A stretch of DNA of 64,000 bases from Pseudoglutamicibacter albus (GTDB taxonomy: Bacteria; Actinomycetota; Actinomycetes; Actinomycetales; Micrococcaceae): positions 744,001 through 808,000 of the forward strand of contig NZ_JAVDXX010000001.1 of NCBI RefSeq assembly GCF_031458175.1, given 5' to 3'. The position numbers and the translations under genes were made by a program. Numbering within the stretch: position 1 is the first letter of the stretch; every line of letters begins with the position of its first letter. This document shows, one piece after another, positions 46,491-54,263 of this stretch. The notes beneath the pieces were generated by a model. The model had not been told where the DNA came from, did not search any database, and worked only from the letters and a program-made list of their open reading frames with translations.

Positions 46491-47450
46491 CTAGGTCTTA
46501 TCCGACATCCACGTGTGGTCTTCTCGTTGCGGTTCGGCTAGGGGAGTTTCATCCTCATAACCTTGCGCGTCGAGGTAGGCGTCTTCGATGTCTTCATCGT
46601 GTGCCGAACCGTCACGGCGCGGGCGGCGCTGTTTCTTCTGAGCCACCCGCCGGGCCTGGAACATCGGCTCAGACGTGCCCTCGCCATCGGCCCCTGTAGC
46701 ACCGGCGGCCTGGGCTTGCTTGCGTTCAGCGTTGATTTTGGCCTGTTGTCGTGCCGCATATCCGAAACCGATGAAGAACAAGAGGCCGAAAGCCATCCAC
46801 TGTAAGGCATAGGACCAATGCATGCCTTCGTCTTCGGACGGCTCTTGCAGTAGCGCTGGAGTTTCAACGCTCGGCTCTTCCGAAGCAAGCCAACCGTAGG
46901 CGCCCGGGGCGATATCCAGTCCCGTCACCTGGGCGGCCCCAACCAGATCAACTGAGGCGATCTGCCTGGCAGGGGCATCCCTGCCAATATTAGGTTCACC
47001 ACGCACCAAACGAACCACGATGCTCGCCTCGCCTCGGGGAGGTGCAGGCACGTTGTCGGGGTGCTGGTCAGGGCCGTCGCCGTTGGGCATCCAACCGCGG
47101 TCAACAGCGAGGATCACGCCGTCATTGGTCTCGAATGGAACCAGCTGCTCCATACCGACCCGACCGTTGCCAGAGCGCATACGCACCATGAGCTGTTGAT
47201 CGCTCAGGTAGCGGCCCTCGAGCCTAACCGGAGTGTATTGCTTGTCTTCTGGCAGGGACTCAAGCCACGGGCTATCAGGGGCTAGCTCGATCGGGGTAGC
47301 GTTCCAGTTCTGTTCGATGAGCCGGTTCGTTTGCGCGACATCGGCCCGGCGGTCCCACTGCCACCAGCTCAACCCAGCGCAAATCGCTGCGAAGAACAGG
47401 ACCATCAGAAGCCAGCCGATCCAGCGAGTGGAAGCTAAAAACTTATACAC
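46491..47450 (-). CDS. SURF1 family cytochrome oxidase biogenesis protein
   Basis: 319 residues. N-terminal membrane helix (about 11-30, with GLSWWQWDRR after it), an extracytoplasmic domain with the conserved VRLEGRYL and VDRGWMP segments, and a second helix (about 216-234). SURF1 assists haem a insertion and assembly of cytochrome aa3, fitting ctaA and ctaB 10 kb away. The C-terminal 80 residues are a charged cytosolic tail not conserved in the family. GTG start abuts the stop of the upstream 103-residue gene, so both are co-transcribed with the DUF3099 gene. Confidence 0.92.
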   Translation of the reverse strand: MYKFLASTRWIGWLLMVLFFAAICAGLSWWQWDRRADVAQTNRLIEQNWNATPIELAPDSPWLESLPEDKQYTPVRLEGRYLSDQQLMVRMRSGNGRVGMEQLVPFETNDGVILAVDRGWMPNGDGPDQHPDNVPAPPRGEASIVVRLVRGEPNIGRDAPARQIASVDLVGAAQVTGLDIAPGAYGWLASEEPSVETPALLQEPSEDEGMHWSYALQWMAFGLLFFIGFGYAARQQAKINAERKQAQAAGATGADGEGTSEPMFQARRVAQKKQRRPRRDGSAHDEDIEDAYLDAQGYEDETPLAEPQREDHTWMSDKT

Positions 47451-47762
47451 CTAGGGCTCCTCCCTCTGAGTCGCTGAGTCTTCATTCGAGGCGTGCGCCT
47501 GCGCTGTGTGCAATGTCGCTACAGGGACAACGTTTTTGAGGAATAGGCGAGCGTTGAGGAATTCGCTGAGATACTCGCGGTGCTCATTGCACGCAAGCCA
47601 TTGTTTACGGCGGTCAGGGGAGTGGACCTTCGGGTTGTTCCACTCCAGAACATAGCTCGCTTCCGCCTTACAGCCTTTGCGGGAGCAGGTGAGTGTTGAG
47701 TCTTCCTGCGCCGTTGCATCATCGTCTTTGTGCTGACCTGATAGAAAACCGAGCACATCCAT
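47451..47762 (-). CDS. Conserved actinobacterial small protein, possible zinc-binding
   Basis: 103 residues, function unknown to me. The centre has cysteines C26 and C31 in LTCSRKGCKAEA and a further C/H pair in WLACNEHREYL, a spacing that could bind a metal. WNNPKVHSPDRRKQW and FLNARLFL are striking conserved-looking patches. No signal peptide or membrane helix. It lies between a DUF3099 gene (2-nt gap) and SURF1 (no gap) on the minus strand, an operon-like arrangement that links it by context to cytochrome oxidase biogenesis; this is inference. Confidence 0.8.
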   Translation of the reverse strand: MDVLGFLSGQHKDDDATAQEDSTLTCSRKGCKAEASYVLEWNNPKVHSPDRRKQWLACNEHREYLSEFLNARLFLKNVVPVATLHTAQAHASNEDSATQREEP

Positions 47763-47764
47763 AA

Positions 47765-48175
47765 TCAGGCATGCCCCGCATCGTTGTTTCCAGCCGCTTG
47801 TGAACGTTGGTGTTGCTCGCTATGAACCTGGATGACCTGTTCGGAGGCCTTATCCTCTTGGTCTTCGACGTAGGTGCTCGACAACTCAGTAGGTGCCTGT
47901 TGATCTGCCCACGTGGGGTCCACGGTGTCGGAAGGCTGGATCGCGTTCGCGCTCACGACGGCGAACCAGGGGATCACGGTAGCGAACAGTAGAAGACCAA
48001 GGCCCACCCATAGGTTCCCGTAGTAGGCGATGATACCGCCGAGCGGGAAGCAAATGACGCGCAGAGTCATCTTGAGCGCGTACATACGGTGACGATGGCG
48101 TGCCTCAAGCGACGCCGCCTCTTGGGCGTCGGTGATCGAGTATTCCGCAGCTACGGTCGCATCCTTTTTAGCCAT
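47765..48175 (-). CDS. DUF3099 family membrane protein
   Basis: 136 residues from ATG at 48175 (MAKKDATVAAEYSI); the longer frame from 48214 runs through the promoter. The N-terminal SITDAQEA followed by RHRHRMYALKMTLRVICFPL and two membrane helices (about residues 40-60 and 65-85, ending AVVSANA) are the DUF3099 pattern. Both termini are polar and predicted cytosolic; the tail after residue 95 is Gln/Ser-rich. Function unknown. CATAAT on the minus strand ends 7 nt before the ATG, suggesting a leaderless transcript. First gene of the DUF3099-small protein-SURF1 unit. Confidence 0.85.
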   Translation of the reverse strand: MAKKDATVAAEYSITDAQEAASLEARHRHRMYALKMTLRVICFPLGGIIAYYGNLWVGLGLLLFATVIPWFAVVSANAIQPSDTVDPTWADQQAPTELSSTYVEDQEDKASEQVIQVHSEQHQRSQAAGNNDAGHA

Positions 48176-48268
48176 TGTATCTATTATGGACTCCCACTCG
48201 TTCGATGCCGGCATCCTAGGTACGCATCACGGGTGTTGGCTTCCTGCCAGCTTACGCACCGCACTCGG

Positions 48269-48274
48269 TAGACT
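48269..48274 (+). promoter_or_regulatory. Putative -10 element of fabG
   Basis: TAGACT, 71 nt before the fabG ATG. A leader of about 65 nt with a hairpin would follow. Confidence 0.35.
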
Positions 48275-48300
48275 GAACACGTACATCACATTGGCTTATT

Positions 48301-48323
48301 GCACACCCCGGGAACGGGTGTGC
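48301..48323 (+). repeat. Hairpin in the fabG leader
   Basis: GCACACCC and GGGTGTGC form a perfect 8-bp stem with a 7-nt loop, ending 22 nt before the fabG ATG and just upstream of its AAGGAG ribosome binding site. Confidence 0.45.
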
Positions 48324-48345
48324 GCTGACCTGCTCAAGGAGATGC

Positions 48346-49092
48346 ATGAGCGCGAGTGCCGCGACCACGAAAACCACGGATACACCCGCACGCACTGTAT
48401 TAGTGACCGGTGGTAACAGGGGGATTGGTTTGGCGATCGCTGAGCAGTTCCTCAAAGCCGGTTACCAGGTGGCGGTGACAACTCGGTCTGAGCCTGCACC
48501 GGTTGAGGGGATTCTTTCTGTCAAGGCCGATGTGACCGATAGCGGCAGCGTTGATGCCGCGATGGCTGAGGTTGAGCAGAAACTCGGCCCGATCACCGTG
48601 GTGGTTGCCAACGCAGGTATTACTCGCGACACTCTTTTGATGCGGATGAGCGAATCCGACTTCACCGATGTTGTGGACACGAATCTCACGGGTGCGTTCC
48701 GTGTGGTTCAGCGCGCCACGAAAGGTATGGTCAAGGCTCGTTTCGGCCGCGTGATCCTCATATCCTCTGTTGTTGGTTTGCTGGGTGGGGCAGGCCAGGT
48801 CAACTATTCAGCATCGAAAGCCGGGCTCGTCGGGATTGCGCGTTCCGTTACTCGTGAACTGGGTTCGCGCGGCATTACCGCGAACCTGATCGCCCCCGGC
48901 TTCATCGAGACAGACATGACTGAGGCTCTTGACGAGGATCTGAAGAAGCAGTACAAGCAACAGATCCCAGCGGGCCGTTTCGCTTCCTCTGAAGAAGTAG
49001 CCAAGGTCGCAGTGTGGCTGGCATCGGAAGACGCCGGCTATATCTCTGGCGCGGTTGTACCCGTCGACGGCGGGCTGGGGATGGGGCACTAG
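48346..49092 (+). CDS. fabG: 3-oxoacyl-ACP reductase (SDR family)
   Basis: 248 residues. Classical short-chain dehydrogenase: cofactor motif TGGNRGIG (residues about 21-28), NAGITRD (about 87), catalytic serine in ISSVVGLLG (about 138) and YSASKAG (Tyr/Lys about 152 and 156), C-terminal VDGGLGMGH. Reduces 3-oxoacyl thioesters with NADPH in fatty-acid synthesis; related reductases act on other substrates, so the precise role is likely but not proven. AAGGAG is 4-5 nt before the ATG. A second, atypical SDR follows after 53 nt. Confidence 0.9.
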   Translation: MSASAATTKTTDTPARTVLVTGGNRGIGLAIAEQFLKAGYQVAVTTRSEPAPVEGILSVKADVTDSGSVDAAMAEVEQKLGPITVVVANAGITRDTLLMRMSESDFTDVVDTNLTGAFRVVQRATKGMVKARFGRVILISSVVGLLGGAGQVNYSASKAGLVGIARSVTRELGSRGITANLIAPGFIETDMTEALDEDLKKQYKQQIPAGRFASSEEVAKVAVWLASEDAGYISGAVVPVDGGLGMGH

Positions 49093-49145
49093 GCCCCGGC
49101 CTAGATTCTCTTTGCTCTGAGACGTTTTACTGAAAGTAGGTTTGC

Positions 49146-49904
49146 ATGTCCAAGCTTGAAGGCAAGGTAGCGATCGTTACTGGTTCCAGCCGTGGAATCG
49201 GTGCGGATACCGCGAAGATTCTCGCGGCTGAAGGTGCCGCTGTCGTGGTGAATTACCGCGATAAAGCGCCGCGGGCGAATAAGGTTGTCAAAGCCATCGA
49301 GGAAGCCGGTGGCCGTGCGGTAGCGGTCAAGGCGGACCTCACGGTCGCAGAGGATCGTGAGGCGCTCGTGAAAGCCGCCGTAGAGAACTTCGGCCACCTC
49401 GACATTCTCGTGCTCAACGCATCGGGCGGTATGGAGTCCGACCGTGGCGAAGATTACGCGATGCGCCTGAACCGTGACGCTCAGGTGGGTATGCTCGATG
49501 CCGCGTTCCCGTCGATCCGCCCGGGCGGCCGCGTAGTGTTCGTGACCAGCAATCAGGCCCACTTCATCGAAACCCACCCAACGCTTCCGGCCTACGAGAT
49601 GGTTGCCAAGTCGAAGCGCGCAGGTGAGACCGCGTTGAGAGAGCGTGAACACGAGTTCGCTGAAGCCGATATCACGTTCGTGGTGGTCTCGGGTGACATG
49701 ATCGAAGGCACCATCACCGCAACGCTTCTGGACCGCGTTGAGCCAGGTGCGATCGAAGCGCGCCGCGAGGAAGCTGGCCGCTTGTACTCGGTTGCTGAGT
49801 TCGCTCAAGAGGTTGCTCGGATGGCTATGGATGACGTCGAGCACATGCACACCGAATACGTCGGTGGCGCTAAAGGCTTCCTCGATAAGGGTTTTAACCT
49901 CTAA
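49146..49904 (+). CDS. SDR family oxidoreductase with atypical active site
   Basis: 252 residues. The cofactor motif TGSSRGIG (residues about 13-20) and the Rossmann pattern to NASGG (about 93) are intact. The usual YxxxK motif is replaced: after VTSNQAH (serine) the sequence is LPAYEMVAKSKRAGE, where no lysine sits four residues after the tyrosine; candidate lysines are at +5 and +7. Related actinobacterial proteins seem to share a YxxVAxSKRAGE pattern, so this may be a real subfamily. Substrate unknown. Downstream of fabG on the same strand; a strong terminator follows. Confidence 0.85.
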   Translation: MSKLEGKVAIVTGSSRGIGADTAKILAAEGAAVVVNYRDKAPRANKVVKAIEEAGGRAVAVKADLTVAEDREALVKAAVENFGHLDILVLNASGGMESDRGEDYAMRLNRDAQVGMLDAAFPSIRPGGRVVFVTSNQAHFIETHPTLPAYEMVAKSKRAGETALREREHEFAEADITFVVVSGDMIEGTITATLLDRVEPGAIEARREEAGRLYSVAEFAQEVARMAMDDVEHMHTEYVGGAKGFLDKGFNL

Positions 49905-49956
49905 GGGATTATCCGCTGACGAAGGCCCTTAGGCCTCAACGTAGGGGCCAGCACAT

Positions 49957-49997
49957 GTGAAGGGGCGACCACTTGTCCAAAGTGGTCGCCCCTTCAC
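49957..49997. terminator. Bidirectional terminator SDR / VanW gene
   Basis: A perfect 18-bp stem (left arm GTGAAGGGGCGACCACTT) with a 5-nt loop between converging genes. Confidence 0.87.
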
Positions 49998-50054
49998 GCT
50001 GTTCCGCAGGACTGCTTGCTGAGCTCGTCGCGGCTAACTATCTTGTGCTACAGC

Positions 50055-52250
50055 CTAGTCCTTGCTGCAGGTTACGTTAGGCCAGCCCTCATAACGTGTG
50101 GTCTGGGAGTCCTTGAGAACTTCGCCGGTATCAACGTTGGTGCGAGTTCGCGTGACATTAACGGTGAAGCCCTTCTTGCCGCTGGATTCCGGGATACAGT
50201 TCGGATCGTCCGAGGTCAGCGTTGGGCCAGACGTGTAGTCGTAGAAGTCGCTCGTGGTGGTTTTCACTTTCCAGGTCTTATGGCCAAACACGGCGGTGTT
50301 AACCTTGTTGTTCTCCAGCCACATCGCGACCACGACGGGAGCCTTGGTGTTGTTCTTCCACTTGACGTTGATCGAGCCTTCCCAATATGTGGATTCACGT
50401 CCAGCTGGGTAGCGGTCGAACCAACGGTTGTGTGGCCTCCACTCCTGGATGTCCATGCCTGCGAGGTATCCGGCGTTATACGCCATCGTCGCGATCTGTG
50501 AAAGGCCCCCACCGACTGCCTTGGTCGAGACGCTGTTGACCACCACACCGGATGAGTAATAGCCGTTTGCTTCCGTAACTGGGCCGAACTTGGTGGCAAG
50601 ATCGAAAGACTCACCGGGCAGGATGACGCTACCGTTGATGCGTCGTGAACCGGCTTCGAGGTTCTTAGTCCGGGTTGGGTCATAAGGGTACGGTGTTGCG
50701 AACTCAGCGACCTTGGTAACGTTCCACTTCTTCGCTTGCGCGGTGGTTACGGATGGTTCCTGGGCTTTGAACGGCACGTCCGCGATGCGATCAGACGTGG
50801 ATGCGGCGGCTTCGCGGACCTTTTTGCCTAGCTCCTCACTGTCTAGTCCTTTACCGCTTTTGCCCGGTACTATCTCCGCTTTCGCGTTCGAGCCTGTCCC
50901 GACCAGTTTGAGGCTTGCGTCTTGTGCCGTGGTGTTGAGCTTAGGGTTGGCTTTTTCTACCGCGGATTTCAACGCCTCATCGTCCGTTTTCAGTTCGGGG
51001 GAGGAGTCCTTGACGTCTACGACGGTAGCCTGAGCGAGAGTAGCCACGCCCAGTTCGGCCCGCTCGCCTCCGGCTTTCACCGTGACTGGGCCAGAGAGGT
51101 ATGGGTCCACCGTGGTTTTGATGAATTCGTTCCATCTTTCGGTGGTGACGTCGGGTTCGATGACGTTGGATGCGACCTCGATTTTGCGTTCTTTGGCGAA
51201 CGCGTTCTTGGTGATGCTGTTCCGGGCGATCTGTTCGCTGACGTCGTGGCCGTCTTTCGGTTGAGTGAACTCAGGGCCGCCCTCGGTGAGGCTCAGTTTT
51301 CCTTCGACCGGGTCATTAGTGAGTGCATCAGAGATCTTCTCTGCGCTGGTCGTGAGGGCTTCTTCATCGAGGGTCTGCTTGACCTCGAGCTCTTGGGTTC
51401 CGGATAAACGTTCGAGAATGATCTTCGGGTTCCACGTCCACCCAGACAGATCTGCAAGTGTCGCCTCAACGTCGATTCCGACACCGGCCTGAGCGGGGGT
51501 CACCGACGCTGTCGCGGACCCAGCGGTGAGCGTCAGCTTCTTGGTGAGGCTGCCGCCGAGCTCTTTCTCTAGTTTCACGGCGGCTTCCTGGCTGGAAAGG
51601 CCAGAGATATCGACCCCGCTCACCGTGATGTGGGCAGGGAGCTTATCTGAGGTGAACCAGGCGGTTCCGGCGTAGGCGCCAGCTGCGAGCAGGAGGACTC
51701 CACCGACGATGGAACCTGCGACGAGGCCGCGCCGTTTGCGCTTGTGGCCGCCAGCCTTCTCAGATGGCGGGTTGGAAGCCGATGCAGAACCTGGGGCGGA
51801 CGCAGCAGAAGCGGACGCAGTGGAAGCGGACGCAGTGGCGGTGGATGTGGCGGCGGGAGCGGTGGTGGAGACCGAGGCCGAGTCCGAAACGGAAGATGCG
51901 GCGGAGGACTCATCGGAAGGCTCCGTCGAAGGCTCAGTGGAAGGCTCAGGGACCGATGCGGTGGAAGCCGCGGCGGGGTCCTGCTCTTGGTGAGCCGTCT
52001 CTTCCTGAGCTGACTCGTCCCGAATGGTCTCGTCTTGGGGAGTCTCCTCTTGAGACGCATCCTCTTGCGGCGTCTCATCCTGAGCCGCCTCGTCCTCAGC
52101 CGGTTGGTCCTGAGTCGATTCCTCCTGAGTCGGCTCGTCTTCGGGAGTTTCCTCCTGCGAGGTTTCTTCCTGCGCCGCCTCCTCCTGAGTCGGCTCCTCT
52201 TGAGGCGTCCCGTCTTCGGGGGTCTCGTCGGATCCAAGCTTTGCGTTCAT
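50055..52250 (-). CDS. VanW-domain surface protein with N-terminal pentapeptide repeats
   Basis: 731 residues from ATG at 52250, with AAGGG 7 nt upstream. Order: cytosolic acidic repeat region (residues 8-91) of about fifteen QEExx units; a Ser/Thr/Ala/Pro-rich stretch (92-165); a basic patch (GHKRKRRG); one membrane helix (about 175-197); then an extracellular part with peptidoglycan-binding-4-like repeats (ITVSGVDISGLS start, about 205-480), and a VanW domain (about 530-660, with LPGESFDLATKFG and VGGGLSQIATMAYNA). Two cysteines near the end (PNCIPESS, VTCSKD) could pair. Homologues occur widely in actinobacteria; a cell-wall role is presumed, not shown, and this is not evidence for vancomycin resistance. 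Confidence 0.88.
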   Translation of the reverse strand: MNAKLGSDETPEDGTPQEEPTQEEAAQEETSQEETPEDEPTQEESTQDQPAEDEAAQDETPQEDASQEETPQDETIRDESAQEETAHQEQDPAAASTASVPEPSTEPSTEPSDESSAASSVSDSASVSTTAPAATSTATASASTASASAASAPGSASASNPPSEKAGGHKRKRRGLVAGSIVGGVLLLAAGAYAGTAWFTSDKLPAHITVSGVDISGLSSQEAAVKLEKELGGSLTKKLTLTAGSATASVTPAQAGVGIDVEATLADLSGWTWNPKIILERLSGTQELEVKQTLDEEALTTSAEKISDALTNDPVEGKLSLTEGGPEFTQPKDGHDVSEQIARNSITKNAFAKERKIEVASNVIEPDVTTERWNEFIKTTVDPYLSGPVTVKAGGERAELGVATLAQATVVDVKDSSPELKTDDEALKSAVEKANPKLNTTAQDASLKLVGTGSNAKAEIVPGKSGKGLDSEELGKKVREAAASTSDRIADVPFKAQEPSVTTAQAKKWNVTKVAEFATPYPYDPTRTKNLEAGSRRINGSVILPGESFDLATKFGPVTEANGYYSSGVVVNSVSTKAVGGGLSQIATMAYNAGYLAGMDIQEWRPHNRWFDRYPAGRESTYWEGSINVKWKNNTKAPVVVAMWLENNKVNTAVFGHKTWKVKTTTSDFYDYTSGPTLTSDDPNCIPESSGKKGFTVNVTRTRTNVDTGEVLKDSQTTRYEGWPNVTCSKD
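51993..52217 (-). repeat. 15-bp minisatellite encoding QEExx pentapeptides
   Basis: Inside the VanW gene, about fifteen in-frame 15-bp units encode variants of Gln/Glu-Glu/Asp-Glu-x-x (QEEPT, QEEAA, QEETS, EDEPT, QDETP and so on). Units differ by several substitutions, so the array is old but may still vary in length between strains. Confidence 0.9.
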
Positions 52251-52407
52251 GAAAACCCTTCTGTGCTGCACACGGGCGCATGCGCCTGTTGGAATACTGT
52301 TGAAAGCCTCCCAATATTCTAAGTCTTTTCACAAGGTTTCTTGAGCGGGCTTGCGGTCAACAGCTGTGGTGTACCTCTCGTGCTGTACTCGTGATGTTGC
52401 CTGCGTC

Positions 52408-53382
52408 TTAGTGTTGCTGCTCGGTGGCAACGTCCCAGCCAAGCAGCGCGGCTACGGCGTCAAGCCGGCGGAGCGAGAGGGTGCCGTCAGCGACGGCTTT
52501 GAGGGCTGGCTTGGGTTGCAGCCCGAGACCGCCGGTTGCGGTTGTGAGGAGGTCGATGTCATTCGCGCCGTCTCCGAGCCCGAGCGAAGGCAACTGGTTG
52601 TTCGATGTCCATTGTGCACGATGCTTGGCTTTCGCCTGGCGGTCGATAATCGGCCCTGTCACGCGGCCGGTGAGTTCGGCATCGTTGACTTCGAGGTGGT
52701 TAGCTATGGCTCCGTCAAGGTTGAGTCTGGCGGCGAGCGGGTCGAGGATTTGTTGGAACCCGCCGGATACCGCATAGGCTTTCCAGCCGCGTGCATGAGC
52801 GGTTTCGATCAAGAGTTGTGCGCCCGCTGTTGGCGTAGTTTTCTCTGAGACGTCCTCGATGGTCTGGGCGTCTAGCCCCTTGAGTACCGCGACTCGTTCG
52901 CGCAGGCTCTGTTCAAAGTCGAGTTCGCCGCGCATGGCGCGTTCGGTGACTGCGGCGACCTGTTCTTCAAGGCCGATGTGGGCGGCGAGCATTTCGATCA
53001 CTTCTTGTTCGATCAGTGTTGAATCGACGTCGGTCACGATCGCCCCGGCTGGCTCGTTCCATGCGGCCATCTGTTCGCTCGTCCACGCGGCCCATGCGCG
53101 TTCGGTGTCCGCGGTCTCCCTGTCCGGGGCCTCGGTGTCGGTAGTCTGTACCGGGCCGTCAGTGATAACCCAGTCCCGCAAGCGTGTGCGCGCAACAGTT
53201 ACCGCATTGTTGGAGGCCAACGTCCAGGCAGCAGCGCCAAGATCAGGTGCGGTTCGAGGCGCCGGCTTCTCCTGGACTATGAGTGACCCCAAAAGGTCAG
53301 CAACCTGCCTGCGTGCGGAAGCGAGAAAGCCTTGTGGCGCGACGACAATCACGGTGGGGGAGGCTGAGAGTGGAATGCTCAT
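52408..53382 (-). CDS. serB: Phosphoserine phosphatase
   Basis: 324 residues from ATG at 53382 (MSIPLSASPTV); a longer frame to 53556 overlaps the divergent ABC gene and is rejected. HAD hydrolase: nucleophile motif TDVDSTLIEQE (about residue 112), the Thr/Ser motif in YAVSGGFQQIL (about 210), and the metal motif LGDGANDIDLL (about 277). Makes serine from phosphoserine. The first 100 residues should be a regulatory ACT-like domain but are only weakly similar. Divergent from an ABC ATPase gene across 81 nt. Confidence 0.92.
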   Translation of the reverse strand: MSIPLSASPTVIVVAPQGFLASARRQVADLLGSLIVQEKPAPRTAPDLGAAAWTLASNNAVTVARTRLRDWVITDGPVQTTDTEAPDRETADTERAWAAWTSEQMAAWNEPAGAIVTDVDSTLIEQEVIEMLAAHIGLEEQVAAVTERAMRGELDFEQSLRERVAVLKGLDAQTIEDVSEKTTPTAGAQLLIETAHARGWKAYAVSGGFQQILDPLAARLNLDGAIANHLEVNDAELTGRVTGPIIDRQAKAKHRAQWTSNNQLPSLGLGDGANDIDLLTTATGGLGLQPKPALKAVADGTLSLRRLDAVAALLGWDVATEQQH

Positions 53383-53450
53383 GATGGCATTGTTTCGAAT
53401 CTTGGGCACTAGTTGTCTATCTGTGGCATAAGAATGACGCCGATGTGTCC

Positions 53451-53463
53451 TAAAGTGGTGTGC
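53451..53463 (+). promoter_or_regulatory. -10 element and leaderless start of the ABC ATPase gene
   Basis: TAAAGT (53451-53456) ends 7 nt before the ATG at 53464. It supports that start over the upstream in-frame ATG at 53413. Confidence 0.45.
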
Positions 53464-54249
53464 ATGAGCTCCGTTTTGAACCTGGAAGATGTCAGCCTGT
53501 GGCGCGGCCGGAAGTACCTGCTTAAAGACGTTAATTGGCAGGTGAGCGAAGACCAACGGTGGGTTGTGTTGGGTCCGAACGGCGCAGGTAAAACGACGTT
53601 GATGAAAATCGCAGCAACGCAGATGTTCCCTTCCGCCGGCACAGTGGACATTCTGGGTGAGCGTTTGGGGCGCGTTAACGTTGCGGATCTGCGGCCATCG
53701 ATCGGATTGGCATCGAGCTCGGTTGCGTCGATGGTGCGGGAGCGCGAGCAGGCCCTGGATCTGGTGGTTTCTGCTGCTTACGGTATGACGGGCCGTTGGC
53801 GTGAAAAATACGATAAGGACGATGAGCGCCGCGCCTTCCAGCTATTGCAGGACTGGGGTGCCGGGACATTGATGTCACGCAGGTTTGCCACGTTGTCTGG
53901 CGGCGAAAAGGCACGCGTTCTCATTGCCCGTGCCCTCATGACTGACCCTGAGCTGATGCTGCTGGATGAACCAGCGAATGGTTTGGACCTGGGCGGGCGT
54001 GAAGATCTAGTCTCGCGTATGTCCGAGCTCGCGCATAGCCCGTACGCGCCTGCCCTGATCTTGGTGACGCATCACCTTGAAGAGATCCCTCCTGGTTTCA
54101 CGCATGTTTTGATGCTCAAAGACGGCGAGGTTACGGCGAAGGGCTCGATCGAAGACACGCTGACCGAAGAGAACCTGAAGAAGACGTTCAGCGTGGACGT
54201 TAAGCTGACCCGGACCGAGCAGGGCCGCTATAGCGCGTTTGCACGCTAG
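53464..54249 (+). CDS. ABC transporter ATP-binding protein (YlmA-like)
   Basis: 261 residues from ATG at 53464 (MSSVLNLEDVSLWRGRKYLLKDV). Walker A GPNGAGKTTLMK (about residues 37-48), signature TLSGGEKARVLIARAL (about 142-157), Walker B LMLLDEPANGLDLGG, and VTHHLEEIPPG. There is no cognate permease gene alongside: the next gene is a TSUP-type permease, which does not need an ATPase. The WxxxGRKYLLK start and DEPANGLD box resemble the YlmA/ModF-like group of stand-alone ATPases. Partner and substrate unknown. Confidence 0.85.
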   Translation: MSSVLNLEDVSLWRGRKYLLKDVNWQVSEDQRWVVLGPNGAGKTTLMKIAATQMFPSAGTVDILGERLGRVNVADLRPSIGLASSSVASMVREREQALDLVVSAAYGMTGRWREKYDKDDERRAFQLLQDWGAGTLMSRRFATLSGGEKARVLIARALMTDPELMLLDEPANGLDLGGREDLVSRMSELAHSPYAPALILVTHHLEEIPPGFTHVLMLKDGEVTAKGSIEDTLTEENLKKTFSVDVKLTRTEQGRYSAFAR

Positions 54250-54263
54250 AAGGTCCGGCTCCT

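Noticed and set aside
50055-52250. Vancomycin resistance determinant
   Set aside because: The VanW domain is common in non-resistance surface proteins; no vanHAX or vanRS genes are present.
53383-53556. N-terminal extension of SerB
   Set aside because: It would cross the divergent promoter and the start of the ABC ATPase gene; ATG at 53382 gives the normal protein.
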